DNA from: Pseudomonas asplenii
GTDB taxonomy: Bacteria > Pseudomonadota > Gammaproteobacteria > Pseudomonadales > Pseudomonadaceae
Reading direction: 5' to 3'
Assembly (NCBI RefSeq): GCF_900105475.1
Contig: NZ_LT629777.1
Location: 1,302,001 to 1,366,000 of the forward strand
Length of the DNA stretch: 64,000 nt
The position numbers and the translations under genes were made by a program. This document shows, one piece after another, positions 30,126 through 40,126 of the stretch (its first letter is position 1; each line of letters opens with the position of its first letter). The notes under the pieces were generated by a model, which made no database searches, was not told the DNA's origin, and saw only the letters and a program-made list of their open reading frames with translations.

Positions 30126-31484
30126 TCAGACGGCGAAGAGCAGGAATTCCCGCTCCCACGAACTAATGACGCGCTTGAAGTTTTCATGCTCGGCCCGCTT
30201 GACCGCGACGTAGCCCGTGATGAATTTCTTGCCCAGGTATTTCTCGATGGTCTTGCTGTTTTCCATGCGTTCCAGCGCATCCTCGATGGTCAGCGGCAGG
30301 CGCAGGTTGCGCCGTTCGTAGCCACGACCGACCACCGGTGCGCTCGGCGTCATGCCTTCGAGCATGCCGATATAGCCACACAGCAGGCTCGCGGCGATCG
30401 CCAGGTAGGGGTTGGCGTCGGCACCCGGCAAGCGGTTTTCCACCCGACGGTTCTGCGGGCCGGCATCCGGCACGCGCAGGCCCACGGTACGGTTCTCTTC
30501 ACCCCACTCCACGTTCACCGGCGCCGAGGTGTCCGGCAGGAAGCGGCGGAACGAGTTGACGTTCGGCGCGAACAGCGGCAACAGCTCGGGGATCAGCTTC
30601 TGCAGGCCACCGATGTGGTTGAGGAACAGCTCGCTCTTGGTCCCGTCTTCATTGGAGAAGATGTTCTTGCCGGTCTGGATGTCGATGATGCTCTGGTGCA
30701 GGTGCATGGCGCTGCCCGGCTCGCCGGTCATCGGCTTGGCCATGAAGGTCGCCGCCACATTGTGCTTGAGCGCCGCCTCACGCATGGTGCGCTTGAACAC
30801 CAGAATCTGGTCGGCCAGGGACAGGGCGTCACCGTGACGGAAGTTGATCTCCATCTGCGCCGTGCCGTCTTCGTGGATCAGGGTGTCGAGGTCCAGCTCC
30901 TGCAGCTCACACCAGTCGTAGACATCTTCGAACAGCGGATCGAATTCGTTGGCCGCTTCGATGGAGAACGACTGACGACCGGTTTCCGGGCGACCGGAAC
31001 GGCCGATCGGCGGCTGCAGCGGGAAGTCCGGGTCTTCGCAGCGCTTGGTCAGGTAGAACTCCATCTCCGGCGCCACGATCGGCTGCCAGCCGTGGTCGGC
31101 ATAGAGTTTCAGGACCTTCTTGAGCACGTTGCGCGGCGACAGCTCGATCGGATTGCCCTGCTTGTCGTAGGTATCGTGGATCACCTGGGCGGTGGGTTCG
31201 ATGGCCCAGGGCACCAGGTACACGGCGTTGCCGTCGGGGCGGCAGATCATGTCGATGTCCGCCGGGTCCAGCAACTCGTAATAAATGTCGTCTTCGACAT
31301 AGTCGCCGGTCACGGTCTGCAACAGGACGCTTTCGGGCAGACGCATGCCCTTTTCGGCGATGAACTTGTTGGTCGGCGAGATCTTGCCCCGGGTGATCCC
31401 GGTGAGGTCGCCAATCATGCATTCGACTTCTGTGATCTTGTGGTTTTTCAACCAATCGGTGAGCTGGTCGAGGTTGTTACTCAT
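30126..31484 (-). CDS. spuB: gamma-glutamylpolyamine synthetase SpuB (glutamine-synthetase family)
   Basis: A 452-residue glutamine-synthetase-like ligase (N-terminal beta-grasp about 1-115; catalytic domain from about 130). Visible features include APEMEFYL (metal-binding Glu), the region MAKPMTGEPGSAMHLHQSI, and RVPDAGPQNRRVENRLPGAD near the active site. It joins glutamate to a polyamine amino group, starting the gamma-glutamylation route. A second ligase, spuI, lies 0.7 kb away on the other strand. The spuA hydrolase that acts later in this route is decayed between them. Confidence 0.92.
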   Translation of the reverse strand: MSNNLDQLTDWLKNHKITEVECMIGDLTGITRGKISPTNKFIAEKGMRLPESVLLQTVTGDYVEDDIYYELLDPADIDMICRPDGNAVYLVPWAIEPTAQVIHDTYDKQGNPIELSPRNVLKKVLKLYADHGWQPIVAPEMEFYLTKRCEDPDFPLQPPIGRSGRPETGRQSFSIEAANEFDPLFEDVYDWCELQELDLDTLIHEDGTAQMEINFRHGDALSLADQILVFKRTMREAALKHNVAATFMAKPMTGEPGSAMHLHQSIIDIQTGKNIFSNEDGTKSELFLNHIGGLQKLIPELLPLFAPNVNSFRRFLPDTSAPVNVEWGEENRTVGLRVPDAGPQNRRVENRLPGADANPYLAIAASLLCGYIGMLEGMTPSAPVVGRGYERRNLRLPLTIEDALERMENSKTIEKYLGKKFITGYVAVKRAEHENFKRVISSWEREFLLFAV

Positions 31485-31525
31485 AAATGCCTCTGGGCTG
31501 GGTTTCCTGAGCTACATAATAGAAG

Positions 31526-31921
31526 TCAGGTGTTGATTAACGCATCACTATCGCGTTGTTTTGCCCGTTTTCGGCGGGACAAGGCCCGCCAGAACGTCAC
31601 CCGGGTCCACCGGCAGCAGGTGCGGGTCCGCCGCAGGGTAATAAGGTAGCGTTCGCAATCATGCGCAGTGCCCGGCGCACTGGCCGGACCGCCATGTACA
31701 GGCTGTTCGGCATGAGAGGGAGCGCCGGTGAAAAGAAGGCCGTCGGTACTGTCCAGAATAACGGACGGTTCGAACCGTTGCGCCAGCGAGAAGATGATCA
31801 GCGGCACGCTCTGGGCAGTGCTTTCGACTGCGCGAACAAACGGATCACCCCGGGTGTGACAACCCTGCAAACCCACCTGATCAGAGCAGGCGGTGAGGCC
31901 GATCAACGGCAGGCGAGACAT
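31526..31921 (-). pseudogene. spuA: truncated gamma-glutamyl-GABA hydrolase (spuA/puuD remnant)
   Basis: The frame starts MSRLPLIGLTACSDQVGLQG and continues through DGLLFTGAPSHAE and GPASAPGTAHD, the N-terminal landmarks of the PuuD/SpuA class-I glutamine amidotransferase family (about 250 residues). After about 88-95 residues the likeness stops (ITLRRTRTCCRW onward) and the frame ends at 131 codons, 41 bp before spuB. The nucleophile Cys region, which should follow a GVPVLGICRG-like strand, and the catalytic His/Glu are absent. The gene lies exactly where intact spuA stands in P. aeruginosa. I read it as an internal or 3' deletion. A working hydrolase may be encoded elsewhere in the genome. 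Confidence 0.78.
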
Positions 31922-32199
31922 GCAGCACCCCGGTATTATTGCTGTTATGGGTTTCAATCGAGCTTAGCCTCGTTCATTTTTTTACACAACACCCCCCTAA
32001 AAAATACGATATCGCCCGCTCAAGCCTGCGGTGCCTCTGGTTTTTTCCAGGGAAGAAATGCCCCAAAAAGCCCCAAAAAAGCCACTCGGGCGCTTTTTCA
32101 GGGCGCAAATTGCCTCGCTTGACTTCGGCATGCGGTTCGGGTTGACTGAAACCAGAAAAGATCAATGATTGATATTTTTAACAACAAAGGTGTTGCATC
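31922..32199. other. divergent spuA-remnant/spuI intergenic region
   Basis: These 278 bases hold no supported gene. They are AT-richer than the surroundings and contain A- and C-tracts (for example at 31975-32005) and a repeated GCCCCAAAAA motif at 32059-32078. The spuI promoter and possibly the old spu operon promoter should lie here. No recognised operator was identified. Confidence 0.35.
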
Positions 32200-33576
32200 A
32201 TGTCGGTACCCCCGCGTGCCGTTCAGCTTAACGAAGCGAACGTGTTCCTTAAGGAACATCCTGAGGTTCTGTACGTTGACCTTCTGATTGCGGATATGAA
32301 TGGTGTGGTGCGAGGCAAGCGCATCGAACGCACCAGCCTCCACAAGGTTTACGAGAAAGGCATCAACCTGCCGGCCTCACTTTTTGCCCTCGACATCAAC
32401 GGTTCTACGGTGGAAAGCACCGGCCTGGGCCTGGACATCGGCGACGCCGACCGGATCTGTTATCCGATTCCCGACACCCTGTGCAACGAGCCCTGGCAAA
32501 AGCGCCCCACCGCGCAACTGCTGATGACCATGCACGAACTCGAAGGCGCACCTTTCTTCGCCGACCCTCGTGAAGTGCTCCGCCAAGTTGTAAGCAAGTT
32601 TGACGACCTCGGTCTGACCATCTGCGCCGCCTTCGAACTCGAGTTCTACCTGATCGACCAGGAGAACGTGAATGGCCGCCCGCAACCGCCCCGCTCGCCG
32701 ATCTCCGGCAAACGCCCGCACTCGACACAGGTCTACCTGATCGACGACCTCGACGAATACGTCGACTGTCTCCAGGACATCCTCGAGGGTGCCAAGGAGC
32801 AAGGGATTCCCGCCGACGCCATCGTCAAGGAAAGCGCCCCGGCCCAGTTCGAGGTCAACCTGCATCACGTGGCCGACCCGATCAAGGCCTGCGACTACGC
32901 GGTGCTGCTCAAGCGCCTGATCAAGAACATCGCCTACGACCATGAGATGGACACCACCTTCATGGCCAAGCCCTACCCGGGCCAGGCGGGCAATGGTCTG
33001 CACGTCCATATCTCGATACTCGACAAAGACGGCAAAAACATCTTTGCCAGCGAGGATCCCGAGCAGAACGCCGCGCTGCGTCACGCGATCGGCGGTGTGC
33101 TCGAGACCCTACCGGCGCAGATGGCCTTCCTCTGCCCGAACGTCAACTCCTACCGGCGTTTCGGCGCACAGTTCTACGTGCCGAACTCGCCCTGCTGGGG
33201 TCTGGACAACCGCACCGTTGCGATTCGCGTGCCGACCGGTTCGGCCGATGCCGTGCGTATCGAACACCGCGTCGCGGGTGCCGATGCCAACCCTTACCTG
33301 CTGATGGCTTCAGTCCTGGCGGGTGTGCACCACGGCCTGATCAACAAGATCGAGCCAAACGCCCCGGTCGAAGGCAACAGCTACGAGCAGAACGAGCAGA
33401 GCCTGCCGAACAACCTGCGCGATGCCCTGCGCGAGCTGGACGACAGCGAAGTCATGGCCAAGTACATCGATCCGAAGTACATCGACATCTTCGTCGCCTG
33501 CAAGGAGAGCGAGCTGGAGGAGTTCGAACACTCCATCTCCGACCTCGAGTACAACTGGTACCTGCATACCGTGTAA
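32200..33576 (+). CDS. spuI: gamma-glutamylpolyamine synthetase SpuI/PauA (glutamine-synthetase family)
   Basis: A 458-residue glutamine-synthetase-like ligase, paralogous to SpuB. Landmarks are CAAFELEFYLIDQ, MAKPYPGQAGNGLHVHISIL and IRVPTGSADAVRIEHRVAGA. It gamma-glutamylates a polyamine; SpuI/PauA paralogues differ in substrate preference. AAAGG (32184-32188) precedes ATG 32200. It is transcribed divergently from the spu operon and followed by a strong terminator. Confidence 0.92.
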   Translation: MSVPPRAVQLNEANVFLKEHPEVLYVDLLIADMNGVVRGKRIERTSLHKVYEKGINLPASLFALDINGSTVESTGLGLDIGDADRICYPIPDTLCNEPWQKRPTAQLLMTMHELEGAPFFADPREVLRQVVSKFDDLGLTICAAFELEFYLIDQENVNGRPQPPRSPISGKRPHSTQVYLIDDLDEYVDCLQDILEGAKEQGIPADAIVKESAPAQFEVNLHHVADPIKACDYAVLLKRLIKNIAYDHEMDTTFMAKPYPGQAGNGLHVHISILDKDGKNIFASEDPEQNAALRHAIGGVLETLPAQMAFLCPNVNSYRRFGAQFYVPNSPCWGLDNRTVAIRVPTGSADAVRIEHRVAGADANPYLLMASVLAGVHHGLINKIEPNAPVEGNSYEQNEQSLPNNLRDALRELDDSEVMAKYIDPKYIDIFVACKESELEEFEHSISDLEYNWYLHTV

Positions 33577-33600
33577 GCGCTGACGGTAGTAGAAAGAAGA

Positions 33601-33633
33601 ACGCCGCCGGCCTTGGGCCTGCGGCGTTTTTTT
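33601..33633 (+). terminator. Rho-independent terminator of spuI
   Basis: The stem ACGCCGC...GCGGCGT with inner GGCC/GGCC pairing (33601-33627) is followed by a run of seven or more T. It lies 24 bp after the spuI stop codon. Confidence 0.9.
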
Positions 33634-33640
33634 ATGCCGT

Positions 33641-33780
33641 TGTGGCGAGCGGGCTTGTCGGGACGCCGCGCTCGGCTGCAAAGCCGTGGTGAAACCAGCC
33701 ACCTCGCGCGATCTGACACATCGTGATCTCCGATTTCAGGGCCGCTTCGCGCCTCACCGCGGGCAAGCCCGCTCGCCACA
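33641..33780. repeat. REPIN (17-nt perfect inverted REP ends)
   Basis: TGTGGCGAGCGGGCTTG (33641-33657) and its exact reverse complement (33764-33780) enclose 106 bp that contains further short palindromic matches. This GAGCGGGCTTG type differs from the TTGCCCGCGA copies. It lies between spuI and the TetR gene. Confidence 0.85.
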
Positions 33781-33821
33781 GTCCTCGCGTACAATCCTCG
33801 CAGTCCCTGCAGGAGAGTCCC

Positions 33822-34460
33822 ATGCCGCGCCCCGTCACCGCCCGCAAACCCCGAGCACGCAGCCAGGCGCGGATCGATTCGATCCTCGACGCCGCCCGTA
33901 CCCTGCTGGCCGCCAAGGGCGTGACCAGTCTGTCGATCTACAACGTCGCCGAGCGCGCGCAGATCCCGCCGTCGTCGGTCTATCACTTCTTTGCCAGCGT
34001 CCCGGCCCTGCTCGAAGCGCTCACCGCCGATGTCCACGCGGCCTTCCGCGCCTGCCTGCAGGCACCGATCGAGCATGCCAGCCTCAACAGTTGGCATGAC
34101 CTGTCACGGCTGGTGGAGCAACGGATGCTGGTGATCTACAGCGAAGACGCCGCCGCGCGCCAGTTGATCCTCGCCCAGCACGGTCTGACCGAAGTCACCC
34201 AGGCCGACCGCCAGCACGATATCGAACTGGGCAACCTGATGCACAAACTGTTCATCCGCCATTTCGAACTGCCGACGTTGCCGACGGATGTCGATGTGTT
34301 TGCCCTGGCAATGGAGTTGGGAGACCGCGTTTATGCGCGGTCGATGCAGTTGCATGAACAGATCACCCCGCGCATGGCCGAGGAAGGCATGCGGGTGTTC
34401 GACGCGTACCTGGGGCTGTACCTGCCGCCGTACCTGCCCAAGCGCGACACCCCGCTCTAA
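33822..34460 (+). CDS. TetR-family transcriptional regulator
   Basis: A 212-residue TetR protein: N-terminal HTH (about residues 15-65, RIDSILDAARTLLAAKGVTS, then AQIPPSSVYHFFAS) and a helical ligand domain of unknown specificity. ATG 33822 follows AGGAG (33811-33815) by 6 nt; the longer frame lies in the REPIN. Neighbouring spuI suggests a polyamine-linked regulator (compare AguR), but tauD on the other side is equally close, so the target is open. Confidence 0.85.
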   Translation: MPRPVTARKPRARSQARIDSILDAARTLLAAKGVTSLSIYNVAERAQIPPSSVYHFFASVPALLEALTADVHAAFRACLQAPIEHASLNSWHDLSRLVEQRMLVIYSEDAAARQLILAQHGLTEVTQADRQHDIELGNLMHKLFIRHFELPTLPTDVDVFALAMELGDRVYARSMQLHEQITPRMAEEGMRVFDAYLGLYLPPYLPKRDTPL

Positions 34461-34490
34461 AGCACAACACCACCGCCGGCTCCTGCAAGG

Positions 34491-35324
34491 TCAGAACGGC
34501 GCGTCACCGAGGATGGTCGCGCGGTGCATCACCCGCCGGTTCGGCCGGTAGTCGTCGACCGCATAGTGCTGGGTCACACGGTTGTCCCAGAACGCCACGT
34601 CGTGCTCCTGCCAGCGCCAGCGAATGGTGAACTCCGGCCGGGTCGCATGGGCGAACAGCAGCTTGAGGATCGCTTCGCTCTCGGTTTCTTCCAGCTCGTT
34701 GATCCGGGTGGTGAAGCCCTCGTTGACGAACAGCGCCTTGCGCCCACTTACCGGATGCGTGCGAATCACCGGGTGGGACAATGGCGGGTTGTTCCTGCGG
34801 GTTTCTTCCCAACGCGCCAGGTCTTCAGGCGTGCTGCCAAAGCGCTCGACCGGGAACGACTTGATAAAGTTGTGAGTGGCCGTCAGCCCGTCCAGCAAAC
34901 GCTGCAACGGCGCCGACAAGGCCTCGAACGCGGCAATGCCACTGGCCCACAAGGTGTCGCCGCCAAAGGCCGGCAACTGCTTGGCCGCCAACACCGCACC
35001 AAGTGCCGGGGTTGGCAGGAAGGTCACGTCGGTGTGCCAGATGGCGTTGTCACGCACATCGGTGACCGCCGTATCGAGAACCAGCACCTGCGGCTGCTCC
35101 GGCACATTCGGGTAGATCGGATGGATATGCAGGTCGCCGAAATTCGCCGCGAACGCCGCCTGCTGCTGCGGATTCAGCGGCTGGTTGCGAAAGAACAGCA
35201 CCTGGTACTCAAGCAGCGCCTGCTCGATGGCATCACGCTGCTCGATGCTGAGCGGCTCGCTCAAGGTGACACCTTCGATCTGGGCACCCAGGGCAGCGCT
35301 CAAGGGAGTGAGGGTCAGGCTCAT
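34491..35324 (-). CDS. tauD: taurine dioxygenase TauD (Fe(II)/alpha-ketoglutarate)
   Basis: A 277-residue TauD/TfdA-family dioxygenase. The iron facial triad is His97 and Asp99 in IWHTDVTF plus the distal His in [12 protein letters not shown]; an Arg near RPNRRVMHR fits co-substrate binding. It converts taurine to sulfite and aminoacetaldehyde. It is the last gene of the tauABCD cluster, 49 bp after tauC, and converges with the TetR gene. Confidence 0.93.
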   Translation of the reverse strand: MSLTLTPLSAALGAQIEGVTLSEPLSIEQRDAIEQALLEYQVLFFRNQPLNPQQQAAFAANFGDLHIHPIYPNVPEQPQVLVLDTAVTDVRDNAIWHTDVTFLPTPALGAVLAAKQLPAFGGDTLWASGIAAFEALSAPLQRLLDGLTATHNFIKSFPVERFGSTPEDLARWEETRRNNPPLSHPVIRTHPVSGRKALFVNEGFTTRINELEETESEAILKLLFAHATRPEFTIRWRWQEHDVAFWDNRVTQHYAVDDYRPNRRVMHRATILGDAPF

Positions 35325-35373
35325 GGTCGGTTCTCTTCAAATACGTGCCGAACGGTCGGCAAGATCAAGTCTG

Positions 35374-36204
35374 TCAGTGAGCCTGGCCGTGCCACGGCAC
35401 CAGCTTGCGTTGCAGGGCGCGCAGGCCCATTTCCATGGCAAAGGCGATCAGCGCGATCACCAGAATCCCCAGCACCACCACATCGGTGACCAGGAACTGC
35501 GCCGCCGACTGGACCATGAATCCCAGGCCGCTGGTGGCCGCGATCAGTTCGGCGGCGACCAGCGTCGACCAGCCAACCCCCAACCCGATACGTACGCCCG
35601 TGAGAATGTCCGGCAAGGCACTGGGCAAGATCACATGGCGGATCAGTTGGGCCCGGGTCGCCCCCAGCGACAACGCCGCACGCAGCTTGGTCGGATCGAC
35701 GGTGCGCACGCCGGTGGCAGTCGCGATGGCGATCGGGGCGAAGATCGCCAGGTAGATCAGCAGCACTTTCGACAACTCGCCGATACCGCACCAGATCACG
35801 ATCAACGGCAGGTAGGCCAGCGGCGGAATCGGTCGGTAGAACTCGATCAGCGGATCGAGGATGCCCCGGGCGATCCGGTTGTGGCCGATGGCGATGCCAA
35901 CCGGGATCGCGGTCAGCACTGCAATGCCCAGAGCCAGGCCAATACGCCCGAGGCTGGCCCCGAGGTGCTGCCACAGGGTCGAATCCATATAGCCCTTGGT
36001 CGCCAGCAGCCAACCTTTTTCCAGCACCGCCGAAGGCGGCGGCAGGAACAGCGGCTCGATCATGCCGAACGCGGTAACGGCCCACCACAGTGCAATCAGG
36101 CTCAGCAGCGTCAGCCCGCTGATCCAGCGCGTGCTCAGGCTGCGCCGTGCCACCGGGGCAATCGACTGGGCCGTGGTGGTCGCCGGCCATTCATAACTGC
36201 TCAT
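35374..36204 (-). CDS. tauC: taurine ABC transporter permease TauC
   Basis: A 276-residue inner-membrane permease with about six helices and a BPD_transp_1 EAA-type loop ([20 protein letters not shown], about residues 175-195). Its ATG overlaps the tauB stop by ATGA. It acts with TauB and TauA in taurine import. Confidence 0.92.
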   Translation of the reverse strand: MSSYEWPATTTAQSIAPVARRSLSTRWISGLTLLSLIALWWAVTAFGMIEPLFLPPPSAVLEKGWLLATKGYMDSTLWQHLGASLGRIGLALGIAVLTAIPVGIAIGHNRIARGILDPLIEFYRPIPPLAYLPLIVIWCGIGELSKVLLIYLAIFAPIAIATATGVRTVDPTKLRAALSLGATRAQLIRHVILPSALPDILTGVRIGLGVGWSTLVAAELIAATSGLGFMVQSAAQFLVTDVVVLGILVIALIAFAMEMGLRALQRKLVPWHGQAH

Positions 36205-36995
36205 ACGAACTCCTGCCGTGGACCGGCGCTGCGCTGGGAGAACACACGGGCCAATACATGCTCGCGGGTTTCGATAAAACGGGGATCGGACTTGATCGAG
36301 CGAGCCGATTCGCCGGCGCTGTAGCGCTGGCCGAAATCCAGGCGCAGATGCTCCACCACTCTTCCGGGGTTGGGTGCCAACAGGATCAGGTCGGTGGCCA
36401 GAAACACCGCTTCTTCAATATCGTGCGTGATGAGGAACACCGGTTTGGCGGTGCGCTGCCAGACTTGCAGCAACAGCTCCTGCATCTGTTCACGCGTGAA
36501 GGCATCGAGAGCACCGAACGGTTCGTCCATCAACAACACCCGCGGGTCCGCCGCCAAGGCGCGGGCCAGGCCGACGCGTTGTTTCTGACCGCCGGACAGT
36601 TGCCAGACACGACGCTGATCGAAATCCGCCAGATCGACCAGCGCGAGCATTTCCCGGGCACGGGCTTCGCGCTGCTCACGCGGCACACCCGCCAGTTCCA
36701 GACCGAAGCCGACGTTGGCCAGCACGTTCTGCCAAGGCAGCAGGGCATCGTCCTGGAACACCACGCCGCGCTCGGCACTCGGCCCCTTGACCGGCACCCC
36801 ATCCAGGGTGATGCGACCGGCGCTCGGCTCGACGAACCCGGCGATCAGATTCAACAGCGAGGTCTTGCCGCTGCCCGACGGCCCGAGGGCCACCAGCAAC
36901 TGCTGAGGCCCCAGACTGAGGGAAATATCCGACAACACCGGCTCGGCCGCACCGGGGTACTGTGCGCTGATGCGCTCCAGTTGTAACAAGGCCAT
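36201..36995 (-). CDS. tauB: taurine ABC transporter ATPase TauB
   Basis: A 264-residue ATPase with Walker [10 protein letters not shown], signature [14 protein letters not shown], Walker [13 protein letters not shown] and H-loop [10 protein letters not shown] 36995 gives the normal family N-terminus ([15 protein letters not shown]). An in-frame start 11 codons earlier is possible but lies against the tauA stop region. It couples ATP hydrolysis to taurine uptake. Confidence 0.93.
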   Translation of the reverse strand: MALLQLERISAQYPGAAEPVLSDISLSLGPQQLLVALGPSGSGKTSLLNLIAGFVEPSAGRITLDGVPVKGPSAERGVVFQDDALLPWQNVLANVGFGLELAGVPREQREARAREMLALVDLADFDQRRVWQLSGGQKQRVGLARALAADPRVLLMDEPFGALDAFTREQMQELLLQVWQRTAKPVFLITHDIEEAVFLATDLILLAPNPGRVVEHLRLDFGQRYSAGESARSIKSDPRFIETREHVLARVFSQRSAGPRQEFV

Positions 36996-37042
36996 GGCGA
37001 TGGGCTCCTCAGTCCTGGGCTTGAGCAATCAGGCTCGCTGAA

Positions 37043-38020
37043 TCACTGGGTGATGAATTGGCTGCTGACGTAGGGGGCGTAGTCCGGCAGGACCGCTTCG
37101 ACCTTGCCCTGCTCCTTCAGGAACGTCGCGGTATCGGTGATCGCCTGGACCGTCGGTTTGCCGAGGAGGCTGACCTGATCGGCCGCCAGCGGGTAGACGT
37201 TGCCTTGCAGCAGCAGCGGGATATCAGTGGCCTTGGCGCCGGAGAGCTTGACCAGTTTGTCGACGTTGCCTTTCTCGGCCAGCCAGGCCTGTGGGTCTTT
37301 ACGGTATTGGGCGTAGGCATCCAGCGTCACCTTGGCGAATGCCTTGACGATTTCCGGGTGCTTCTCGGCAAAGTCCTTGCGCACGATCCAGGCGTCGAAC
37401 GTCGGCGCACCGAATTTCGCCAGTTCGCCAGAGGTGATCAGCACCTTGCCGTTTTCCTTGGCGACACCCAGAGCCGGATCCCAGACGTAGGTGGCATCGA
37501 TATCGCCGCGTTTCCAGGCGGAGACGATGGCCGGCGGCGCGAGGTTGAGAATCTGTACTTTTGCAGGATCAATGTTCCAGTGCTTCAGGGCCGCCAGCAG
37601 GCTGTAGTGGCCAGTGGAGACGAACGGCACGGCGACTTTCTTGCCCACCAGATCCTGGGGCGAGTTGATCCCGGAGCCATCACGGGCAACCAGGGCTTCG
37701 GCTGCGCCGATCTGGGTCGCGACCAGGAACGTTTCCACCGGCACCTTGCGGGTAATCGCCGCTGTCAGCGGGCTGGAGCCGAGGTAACCGATCTGCACAT
37801 CACCCGAGGCGATAGCCGCGATGACGTCCGCGCCATTCTCGAACTTGCGCCAGTCGATCTTGGCCTGGGTGACTTTTTCATAGGTGCCGTCGGCCTGCGC
37901 GACCTTGGCCGGATCGACAGTGGTCTGGTAGGCCACGGTGAAGTCGGCGGCCTGTGCAAACAGGCTAGCCCCGGCCAGGGACAGAGCCGCCAACAGGCGG
38001 AGCGGGGAATGCGATTTCAT
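37043..38020 (-). CDS. tauA: taurine-binding periplasmic protein TauA
   Basis: A 325-residue binding protein with a signal peptide (residues 1-24, ending FAQA). Motifs include IGYLGSSPLTAAITRKVPVE and AWKRGDIDATYVWDPALG, typical of the TauA/SsuA family. It is first in the tau operon; GAGGAG lies just before the ATG. The preceding AT-rich region (38070-38130) is where CysB-type sulfur-limitation control would be expected. Confidence 0.92.
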   Translation of the reverse strand: MKSHSPLRLLAALSLAGASLFAQAADFTVAYQTTVDPAKVAQADGTYEKVTQAKIDWRKFENGADVIAAIASGDVQIGYLGSSPLTAAITRKVPVETFLVATQIGAAEALVARDGSGINSPQDLVGKKVAVPFVSTGHYSLLAALKHWNIDPAKVQILNLAPPAIVSAWKRGDIDATYVWDPALGVAKENGKVLITSGELAKFGAPTFDAWIVRKDFAEKHPEIVKAFAKVTLDAYAQYRKDPQAWLAEKGNVDKLVKLSGAKATDIPLLLQGNVYPLAADQVSLLGKPTVQAITDTATFLKEQGKVEAVLPDYAPYVSSQFITQ

Positions 38021-38703
38021 GGGAGAAGCTCCTCAACGGATGACCGGGACTCGGCGTGCTGAGGAGACTAAATGATCTAAGAATCTTAAAATAAATAACT
38101 TATTCGAATTAGCTTATGAGGGTAAATGGAACCTGCCCGTCCCCGGAAACCGGGGCCAATGTTTCACCTGCGACACAATCGAATTGGCGACTCGGCCTTT
38201 CATGATCTAGGGTTATTACTTTGCCTCGTAGGCCGTCCGTAGAACCGAACGTCGGAATGTGACAACTACATGGCAATCTTCATGTGACAAATGCTGTAAT
38301 AAATTGACGGGAGTGGCAGCGTTTCGCCATGATTGCGTCGCCTTTTTGATCGCCCATGACGTTCGGAGACGATTCCGTAGGTCGGCGGTTCTAAAAAAGA
38401 GGCATAAAAATACTTTTCAGGAATGTGTCCAGCGGTCGATAAAACCCCTTGGCGACAGTGCTTTATACCGCACGATATTCCAGAATCGTCTGAAAAAGGA
38501 TGAAATGATTCTTTTTGGGTTTATGACAAAGTCATTACTCTGCACGGACCAAATCACAGCGGTTAGACCAAAGTCGTAGACATGGTTTGTTACGATTGAC
38601 TTACCAGTCACGATCTGGCGCTAATCGCGCAATCTGTGGCGCCAGAGGGACGTAGATCCCGAGCCTAGAAATACAAAAATTAGAAATGAGAGGAGCACCA
38701 CCC
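38021..38703. other. long divergent intergenic region, tauA / OprD-family porin
   Basis: About 680 bp without a supported gene. It holds an AT-rich stretch next to tauA (38070-38130), a small perfect hairpin CCCCGG-AAA-CCGGGG (38141-38155), and a 9-nt direct repeat ATGTGACAA at 38257-38265 and 38282-38290, 25 bp apart, which looks operator-like. A 106-codon frame at 38259 has no ribosome site and protein-unlike composition. It probably carries both promoters and a long 5' leader for the porin. Confidence 0.5.
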
Positions 38704-40068
38704 ATGAAGAAGTCCACTTTGGCCCTGGCTGTGGCCGTAGGGGTTCTGGCGCAGCAGGCAGGCGCCGCAGGTTTCATCGAAGACAGCAAGGCCACACTGG
38801 GTCTGCGTAACTTCTACATCAATACCGATAACCGCGATGGCGCCAACACCGCTACCAGCCGGAACAAGAACGAAGAATGGGGCCAAGGCTTCGACCTGCG
38901 CTTCATCTCGGGCTACACCCAAGGCACCGTCCAGTTCGGTGTTGATGCAATCGGTCTGTACGGTGTCCGTCTGGACTCCACCCGCGATAAGAGCGGTAAC
39001 GCCAGCGGTGCTGCAACCGGCGGCACAGTGTTCCCAACCAACGGCCAGAGTGGTGCAGTTCCAGACTTCGCTAGCCTGGGCCTGACCGGTAAGGTCAAGA
39101 TTTCCCAGACCGAACTGAAGATCGGTACCCTGCAACCGAACAACCCGGTCATCAAAACCAACGACGGTCGCCTGTTGCCACAAACCTTCACCGGTGGCGA
39201 GATCAAGTCGAACGAGATCAAAGACCTGACCCTGACTGGTGGTCTGATCAACTCGGCCAAAGGCCGTAACTCCACTAACGATCAGAGCCTGTCGATCGCT
39301 GGCGCCAACGGCACCACTTCTTCTGCTCGTGACAGCAACAAGTTCTACTACGGTGGTGCGGACTACAAGATCACCAAGGATCTGACTGCTTCGTACTACT
39401 ACGGCGAGTTGAAGGATTTCTACTCGCAGAACTTCCTGGGTCTGGTGCACAACTGGGCAATCGGTCCTGGCGTGCTGAAAAGCGACCTGCGCTACTACCG
39501 CAGCCGCGATGACGGTGCCAACGGTCACGACGCCAACTACTTCACCACTGGCTACTACTCCGACCACACAACCAACGCGACCAAGGTCAAGGGCAAGGTC
39601 GACAACGACCTGTACAGCTACCTGGCCCTGTACACCATTGAAGGCCACACCTTCGGTGCTGGCTATCAGTACAGCAAGGGCGACAGTGACTTCCCTTGGC
39701 TGAACCAGGGTGACGGCTCGTCGGCCAGCATCCCAACCGACGTGCAGATCCAGAAGTTCGCCCGTTCCGGCGAGCGTACCTGGCAGGCTCGCTACGCCTA
39801 TGACTTCGCCAAGGTTGGCGTACCTGGCCTGACCGCCGGCGTGACCTACCTGCGTGGCAGCAACATCGACACCATCGTTTCGAACGTACGTGCCGACGGT
39901 GCCAGCGAGTGGGAACGCGATATCAGCGTTGCTTACGTCGTACCGGAAGGCACCTTCAAGAACCTGGGCTTCGCCTGGAAAAACGCTATGTGGCGCACCG
40001 ACCTGCCGAACACCCGTTCGCAGGACGAAAACCGCCTGATCGTCAGCTACTCGATCCCGCTGCTGTAA
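38704..40068 (+). CDS. OprD-family outer-membrane porin
   Basis: A 454-residue porin with a signal peptide (residues 1-22, ending QAGA) and a mature N-terminus AGFIEDSKATLGLRNFY typical of OprD proteins, followed by alternating beta-strand patterns to the end (VSYSIPLL). MKKST at 38704 is the start, not the in-frame ATG at 38686; GAGAGGAG (38687-38694) precedes it. Lying between tau and lsfA/ssu, it may admit organosulfur compounds, but OprD members vary widely and the substrate is unknown. A perfect hairpin follows the stop. Confidence 0.92.
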   Translation: MKKSTLALAVAVGVLAQQAGAAGFIEDSKATLGLRNFYINTDNRDGANTATSRNKNEEWGQGFDLRFISGYTQGTVQFGVDAIGLYGVRLDSTRDKSGNASGAATGGTVFPTNGQSGAVPDFASLGLTGKVKISQTELKIGTLQPNNPVIKTNDGRLLPQTFTGGEIKSNEIKDLTLTGGLINSAKGRNSTNDQSLSIAGANGTTSSARDSNKFYYGGADYKITKDLTASYYYGELKDFYSQNFLGLVHNWAIGPGVLKSDLRYYRSRDDGANGHDANYFTTGYYSDHTTNATKVKGKVDNDLYSYLALYTIEGHTFGAGYQYSKGDSDFPWLNQGDGSSASIPTDVQIQKFARSGERTWQARYAYDFAKVGVPGLTAGVTYLRGSNIDTIVSNVRADGASEWERDISVAYVVPEGTFKNLGFAWKNAMWRTDLPNTRSQDENRLIVSYSIPLL

Positions 40069-40095
40069 GCGCGTAATCGTCTAGTTCAAGATCCA

Positions 40096-40126
40096 CACTC
40101 GGCCCGGCGCAATGCCGGGCCGAGTG
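40096..40126 (+). terminator. hairpin after the porin gene
   Basis: A perfect 13-bp stem, CACTCGGCCCGGC / GCCGGGCCGAGTG, with a 5-nt loop starts 27 bp after the porin stop. The following sequence is only moderately T-rich. Confidence 0.75.

Noticed and set aside
31556..32122. 188-codon plus-strand frame opposite the spuA remnant
   Set aside because: The minus strand shows PuuD/SpuA motifs; the plus frame has no ribosome site and no family resemblance.
38259..38579. 106-codon frame in the tau-porin intergenic region
   Set aside because: No Shine-Dalgarno site, composition unlike the neighbouring genes, and no motif.
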